Source: Alphaproteobacteria bacterium (lineage in GTDB: Bacteria > Pseudomonadota > Alphaproteobacteria > Rhodobacterales > Rhodobacteraceae). From it: a stretch of 64,000 nt of DNA. Every line of letters starts with the position of its first letter. The stretch's first letter is position 1. Position numbers and translations under genes: made by a program. This document shows positions 59,953-64,000 of this stretch, piece by piece. The notes below the pieces were generated by a model, which saw only the letters and a list, made by a program, of their open reading frames with translations, ran no database searches and was not told the DNA's origin. The DNA lies in assembly GCA_030429495.1 (NCBI GenBank), contig JAUIFH010000001.1, positions 372,001-436,000 of the forward strand. The letters run 5' to 3'.

Positions 59953-61413
59953 ATGAGTATCCTGAACACGTTTCGCGACTATCTTCGCCAGCCGGATCTG
60001 CCATCCGCGATCCGCGCCGGGCTGATCGGCGAGAAGGCTATTGTCCAGGGTCCCTACGGCGAAAAACCGTTGGTCTACGCCGACTATGTGGCCTCTGGCC
60101 GCGCACTACGGCAGGTCGAGGACTTCGTGGCCGAGCAGGTTCTTCCCTACTACGCCAACACGCATACCCAGGCGTCCTATTGCGGCGCCTACATGACCCG
60201 GCTGCGCGAGGATATCCGCGCCGAGATCGCACGGATCGTCGGCGCCGGGGACGGCATGTCGGTCGTCTTCACCGGCGCCGGCTCCACCTCCGGGCTGAAC
60301 CGGATCGTGATGCTCCTCGACATCCCGCGCCTTCTGGCGGAAGGCGGGCGTGCGGTGGTGATCGTGGGCCCCTACGAACACCATTCCAACCTTCTTCCGT
60401 GGCGGGAAACCGGGGCCGAGATGGTCGAAATCGCCGAGGCGCCTGGCGGCGGTTCGAACCTAGCCGCGCTGGAACGTGCTCTGGTCGCCGCTGAGGGCGC
60501 GGATCTGATCGTCGGCGCCTTCGGGGCTGCGTCGAACGTCACCGGCATCCTCACCGATGTCGATGCGGTGACGCGCATCCTGAAAGCGCACGGCGCACTC
60601 GCGATCTGGGACTATGGCGCCGCTGCACCCTATCTGCCGATGCGGATGGGGACGGGAAGCGACGCCGAGAAGGATGCCATCGTCCTTTCGCCGCACAAGT
60701 TCCCCGGCGGGCCGGGTGGCTCTGGCATTATGATCTTGCGGGATGCGATCGCACGGCGGATCACGCCGACCCTGCCCGGCGGCGGAACGGTGAGTTTCGT
60801 TTCGCCCTGGCGGCACACCTATTCCGACCGGCTGGTCGAGCGCGAGGAAGGCGGGACACCGAATGTCATCGGTGACATCCGGGCCGGTCTGGCGATGATG
60901 ATCAAGGACGCGATCGGCGATGATTGGCTGGCTGCGCGGCAGGACGAACTGCGCCGCCGTGCCCTGGCGGTCTGGCGTTCCAATCCGCGTATCGAGATTC
61001 TGGGCCTGACCGACGTGCCGGCATTGCCGATCTTTTCGTTCCGGGTTCGCGATGGCGAAGGCGGCTACGTCCACCAGCAATTGTTTACGCGCATGTTGTC
61101 TGACGTCCACGGCGTCCAGGCGCGCGGCGGATGTTCCTGCGCCGGGTCCTATGCCCACAGGCTGTTGGGGCTGGATGAGGCCGCCTCGGACCGGCTGTTT
61201 GGTGCGCTGAACGACGGGATCGAGACCGACAAACCGGGTTGGGTACGCCTGAACCTGTCGGCGCTGATGAGTGACGAAAAGGCCGATTTCGTGATTGGTG
61301 CGGTGGACAATCTTGCGCGGGATGCCGCAAGCTATGCCGACGATTATATCGCGGATGTCGAACATGCGCGGTTCTATCCAAAAGGTGCGGGAAAACCGTT
61401 GATGTCGGCATGA
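59953..61413 (+). CDS. Class V aminotransferase-fold PLP enzyme (cysteine-desulfurase-like)
   Basis: A 486-residue fold-type I PLP enzyme. PLP Lys249 lies in LSPHKFPGGPGGSG. VYADYVASGRALRQVEDFV, PYYANTHTQASYCG, FTGAGSTSGLNRIV and GPYEHHSNLLPWRE are typical of the branch. A conserved cysteine pair lies in RGGCSCAGSYAH, in the position used by desulfurases, so sulfur chemistry is possible. It heads the Lrp-linked operon; 113 nt separate it from the flavin monooxygenase. Confidence 0.82.
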   Translation: MSILNTFRDYLRQPDLPSAIRAGLIGEKAIVQGPYGEKPLVYADYVASGRALRQVEDFVAEQVLPYYANTHTQASYCGAYMTRLREDIRAEIARIVGAGDGMSVVFTGAGSTSGLNRIVMLLDIPRLLAEGGRAVVIVGPYEHHSNLLPWRETGAEMVEIAEAPGGGSNLAALERALVAAEGADLIVGAFGAASNVTGILTDVDAVTRILKAHGALAIWDYGAAAPYLPMRMGTGSDAEKDAIVLSPHKFPGGPGGSGIMILRDAIARRITPTLPGGGTVSFVSPWRHTYSDRLVEREEGGTPNVIGDIRAGLAMMIKDAIGDDWLAARQDELRRRALAVWRSNPRIEILGLTDVPALPIFSFRVRDGEGGYVHQQLFTRMLSDVHGVQARGGCSCAGSYAHRLLGLDEAASDRLFGALNDGIETDKPGWVRLNLSALMSDEKADFVIGAVDNLARDAASYADDYIADVEHARFYPKGAGKPLMSA

Positions 61414-61526
61414 CCCGGCAATTCGTCGCAGCACGGGCCGCGATTTTTCCGACGACGAGCTGCCGTTTGCGTCTGGTCGCCGCGCCGCAGTTCAACGACT
61501 AGAACAACCGAGGAGGTTCTTTACCA

Positions 61527-63011
61527 ATGGCCGATGAGAGTTCCGCTTTGCCGATCGACGGGGCCGGGCTGATGGCGCTGGAAACCCGTCTGCGCGAGAA
61601 CCAGGAATATCTCTGCTGGCCCGGCAAGGCCTGGATTCCCGAACGGAAGGTCGATGGCGAGACCGTGACAGATGTCGCGATCATCGGCGGCGGCATGTGC
61701 GGCATGGTCGCCTGGATGGCCATGCGGGCCGCCGGCATCGAGCGGATCCGAATCCTGGACCGGAGCGCCGAAGGGTTCGAGGGTCCGTGGCTTACATACG
61801 CGCGGATGGAGACGCTCCGCTCTCCCAAGCAGCTTACCGGCCCGTCATTCGGCTACGGAACGCTCACCTTCCAGGCGTGGTTCCGCGCGCAGTTCGGCAC
61901 GGAGGCCTGGAACAAGCTCGACAAGATCCCGCGGCCGATGTGGATGGACTACCTCCGCTGGTATCGCAAGGCGCTGTCCGTTCCGGTCGAAAACAACGTC
62001 TCGCTCGACCTGATCGAGCCAGCGGGCGACCTGCTTCGGCTGCACCTGTCGGGCGCGCAGTCCGGCACGATCCTCGTGCGCAAGCTGATCATGGCGACCG
62101 GACGCGACGGCACCGGCGTTCCGAACATCCCGGCCTTCGTGAAGGGCGTCTCGAAAAGCCGCTGGGCCCATAGCTCCGATCCAATCGACTTCGCGGCACT
62201 CAAAGGCAAGCGTGTGACTGTCGTCGGCGTCGGCGCGTCGGCCGTCGACAACTCGGCGGAGGCGCTCGAACATGGCGCGGTCGAAGTCCGCCACCTGATC
62301 CGCCGGGCGGAAATGCCGACGATCAACAAGCTGATGGGCGTTGGCAGTTTCGGTTTCACCGCCGGTTATGGTGAGTTGCCGGACGAATGGCGCTGGCGGA
62401 TCATGAACTATTCCTTCGTGACGCAGACGCCGTCGCCGCGCGGATCGACCCTGCGCGTTTCGCGCCACAAGAACGCGCATTTCCATTTCGGCTGCGGCGT
62501 CGAGAAGGTCGAGGAGGCCGGTGACGCGCTACGGGTCCACGTAAGCGGTGGCCGGGAGATCGAGACCGATTTCCTGATCCTCGGCACCGGTTTCATCACC
62601 GATCCGATGGCGCGGTCCGAATTCGGCGATGCGGTGAATGACATCGCACTCTGGCGTGACGCCTACCGTCCGCCGCAGGGCGAGGAGAACCGCGATCTCG
62701 GTTCCTTCCCCTATCTCAATACCGATTTCACCTTTCGCGAGAAGGTGCCGGGGAACGCGCCGTGGCTCGCCAATGTCTATTGCTTCAACTACGGCGCGAC
62801 GGCCAGCCTCGGGAAAGTTTCGGGCGACATTCCGGGCGTGTCCGAGGGTGCCGACTGGCTGACGAAGGCGCTGGCCGCGCGGCTTTACTCAGAGGATATC
62901 GCGCGGCACTGGAACGATCTTCAGGCCTACGACACGCCGGAACTTCTCGGCGACGAATGGGCGGCGTCCGATCTCCCGAAAACCGCCGGTCTGGCAGGAA
63001 AAGTTGCATGA
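61527..63011 (+). CDS. NAD(P)/FAD-dependent monooxygenase (FMO/BVMO-like)
   Basis: A 494-residue flavoprotein. The FAD motif is VAIIGGGMCGMVAWMAM and a second Rossmann motif VTVVGVGASAVDNSAEAL binds NADPH. FLILGTGFITDPMAR is the usual closing motif. Such enzymes hydroxylate N or S atoms or insert oxygen next to a ketone. AGGAGG lies about 10 nt before the ATG. It overlaps the next gene by four bases. Confidence 0.83.
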   Translation: MADESSALPIDGAGLMALETRLRENQEYLCWPGKAWIPERKVDGETVTDVAIIGGGMCGMVAWMAMRAAGIERIRILDRSAEGFEGPWLTYARMETLRSPKQLTGPSFGYGTLTFQAWFRAQFGTEAWNKLDKIPRPMWMDYLRWYRKALSVPVENNVSLDLIEPAGDLLRLHLSGAQSGTILVRKLIMATGRDGTGVPNIPAFVKGVSKSRWAHSSDPIDFAALKGKRVTVVGVGASAVDNSAEALEHGAVEVRHLIRRAEMPTINKLMGVGSFGFTAGYGELPDEWRWRIMNYSFVTQTPSPRGSTLRVSRHKNAHFHFGCGVEKVEEAGDALRVHVSGGREIETDFLILGTGFITDPMARSEFGDAVNDIALWRDAYRPPQGEENRDLGSFPYLNTDFTFREKVPGNAPWLANVYCFNYGATASLGKVSGDIPGVSEGADWLTKALAARLYSEDIARHWNDLQAYDTPELLGDEWAASDLPKTAGLAGKVA

Positions 63012-63499
63012 TCGTGGATAGCCTGCCCCGAACCACCCTGACCGAGATCGCCGGCATGGCCGGCGGCGGCGCGGCTCTGCCGGCGCTGGCCGCGCGGCTG
63101 AACATCGTCGAGATGACGCAGGCGGCAGAGGATGCCGTGCTTCAGCCGAAGGATGCCGGCCGCTGGCCGCATGCGCTGCGCGCGGCCCTCGCGGCGCGTA
63201 TCGCGCGGCAAAACGATTGCCCGGCGCTCGCCGACCGTTATGCGGGAATGGCCGGCGCCGACATGGCGGTCGCCGATCCGGCCGTGGCGGGCGAAGCGGA
63301 GGGCCTGACACTGGTCTGCCGCTTCATGGACAAGGTATCCGTCAGCCCGCGCGACGTGGCGGCCAGGGACATTTTGGAGTTGCAGGAGGCCGGCGTGTCC
63401 GATGCCGACATCGTCCGGCTCTGCGAGCTGAATGCCTTCGTCTCGTATCAGGTCCGGGTCATCGCCGGCCTTCGGCTCATGGCGGAGAGCGTAGCATGA
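63008..63499 (+). CDS. CMD-domain protein (Avi_7170-like)
   Basis: A 163-residue helical protein related to carboxymuconolactone-decarboxylase/AhpD folds (LPALAARLNIVEMTQAAEDAVL, ARIARQNDCPALADRY). The CXXC motif of AhpD is missing here. It pairs with the next gene, and I recall such paired CMD and alkylhydroperoxidase-like genes as a defined family pair. Both ends overlap neighbours by four bases, so the three genes are co-translated. The biochemical role is not known. Confidence 0.7.
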   Translation: MIVDSLPRTTLTEIAGMAGGGAALPALAARLNIVEMTQAAEDAVLQPKDAGRWPHALRAALAARIARQNDCPALADRYAGMAGADMAVADPAVAGEAEGLTLVCRFMDKVSVSPRDVAARDILELQEAGVSDADIVRLCELNAFVSYQVRVIAGLRLMAESVA

Positions 63500-64000
63500 A
63501 CGACGTGATCCACAAGTTCACCCGCAACGTGCCTGACTGGCGACCGCGCGTCACGCCGGTCAAGCTTGAGGACGCGACGCCGGAACAGCTCGACGCGCTT
63601 CAGGTCACGCCGTCGAACACGAAGGTGTCGGCCTACGTCCTGACGCTTGCGCATGATGTCGAGACGCTGAAGGTCCGCTCCCCCCTGTTCAACGGGATCA
63701 TGTATGACCCGGGTGGGCTTGACCGTGCGGCACGCGAGTTGAGCGCACTGGCCGCGTCCGTTCTCAGCCGCTGCGTCTACTGCGCGGCGGTCCATGCCGC
63801 GCGCCACGCCCAGTTGTCGAAGAGCACAGAAGTGACGGACGATCTGTTCGCGAACGGTGACAAGGCCGATCTGACGCCCCGCGACCGGGCGATCTTCGAC
63901 CTGGCCTATGGCCTTGCGGGAAGCCCGCCGGCCGCGACACCCGACCAGATGCGGGCGGCGCGTGACGCCGGGCTCAGCGATGCCGAAATCGTCGACGCGA
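63496..64000 (+). CDS. AhpD/CMD-like alkylhydroperoxidase-domain protein (cut by window edge)
   Basis: The first 168 codons are present; the 3' end lies outside the window. The AhpD-type redox motif is clear: SVLSRCVYCAAVHAARHAQLS with CxxC and a following His. The N-terminus (IHKFTRNVPDWRPRVTPVKLEDAT) leads into the helical CMD fold. The ATG at 63496 overlaps the previous stop (ATGA). With the preceding protein it probably detoxifies or isomerises a product of the flavin monooxygenase. Confidence 0.75.
   Translation, partial: MNDVIHKFTRNVPDWRPRVTPVKLEDATPEQLDALQVTPSNTKVSAYVLTLAHDVETLKVRSPLFNGIMYDPGGLDRAARELSALAASVLSRCVYCAAVHAARHAQLSKSTEVTDDLFANGDKADLTPRDRAIFDLAYGLAGSPPAATPDQMRAARDAGLSDAEIVDA

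Overview
The window looks like a chromosomal segment of a Rhodobacterales-type alphaproteobacterium. The DNA is GC-rich. It carries the 3' end of the cytochrome c1 gene (petC), the Rhodobacter-type regulator pair petP-petR, a TPP-riboswitch-controlled thiBPQ operon, xseB-ispA, aroC, HU, AMP nucleosidase and a phenylacetyl-CoA epoxidase operon. All identifications come from reading the translated sequence; no database search was run.

Left part (1-26,300) is mainly core genome. In order: petC end and terminator; an orphan T4-type tail-tube protein gene; thiBPQ behind a TPP riboswitch; aroC; a DMT exporter; HU; AMP nucleosidase; a sulfotransferase operon with two small membrane proteins; a SelW-like thioredoxin-fold protein next to a membrane Clp-fold protease; a large secreted protein in a stretch of visibly lower GC; a methyltransferase; paaABCDE with a candidate operator; a YeeZ-like dehydratase; a glycine-zipper lipoprotein; ilvE; petPR; a histone-deacetylase-like amidohydrolase, xseB, ispA and threonine aldolase.

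Middle part (26,300-42,230) is about solute uptake and sensing. A peptide-type ABC transporter (27078-32494), which includes a permease-ATPase fusion, lies between a divergent DUF1028 gene and a GntR regulator. The divergent promoter holds a perfect 18-bp inverted repeat. Next comes a TMAO/quaternary-amine ABC transporter (tmoXVW-like) divergent from a complete TorR-TorS-TorT TMAO-sensing system. The shared promoter contains tor-box-like decamers, so uptake is probably induced by TMAO or a related N-oxide.

Right part (42,276-59,346) is the most interesting. A BetI-like TetR regulator faces a long, tightly packed operon. Its genes are a class III aminotransferase, two tandem CrtI-like FAD oxidoreductases, a GcvT-family methyltransferase, two Rieske oxygenase alpha subunits (both with Glu where ring hydroxylases usually have Asp), a PotFABC-like transporter, a DMSP-lyase-type cupin, a phosphoethanolamine-N-methyltransferase-like enzyme and a BisC-like molybdoenzyme. 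I infer an uptake and catabolic pathway for an N-methylated or quaternary amine, or a sulfonium analogue, that I cannot match to a named pathway. Three palindromes built on TGACTG/CAGTCA lie in its promoter.

The window ends with a second accessory operon (59,364-64,000): an Lrp-type regulator divergent from a class V PLP enzyme, a flavin monooxygenase and a pair of CMD/AhpD-like proteins, the last cut by the window edge. No rRNA, tRNA, CRISPR array, insertion sequence or integrase was seen.
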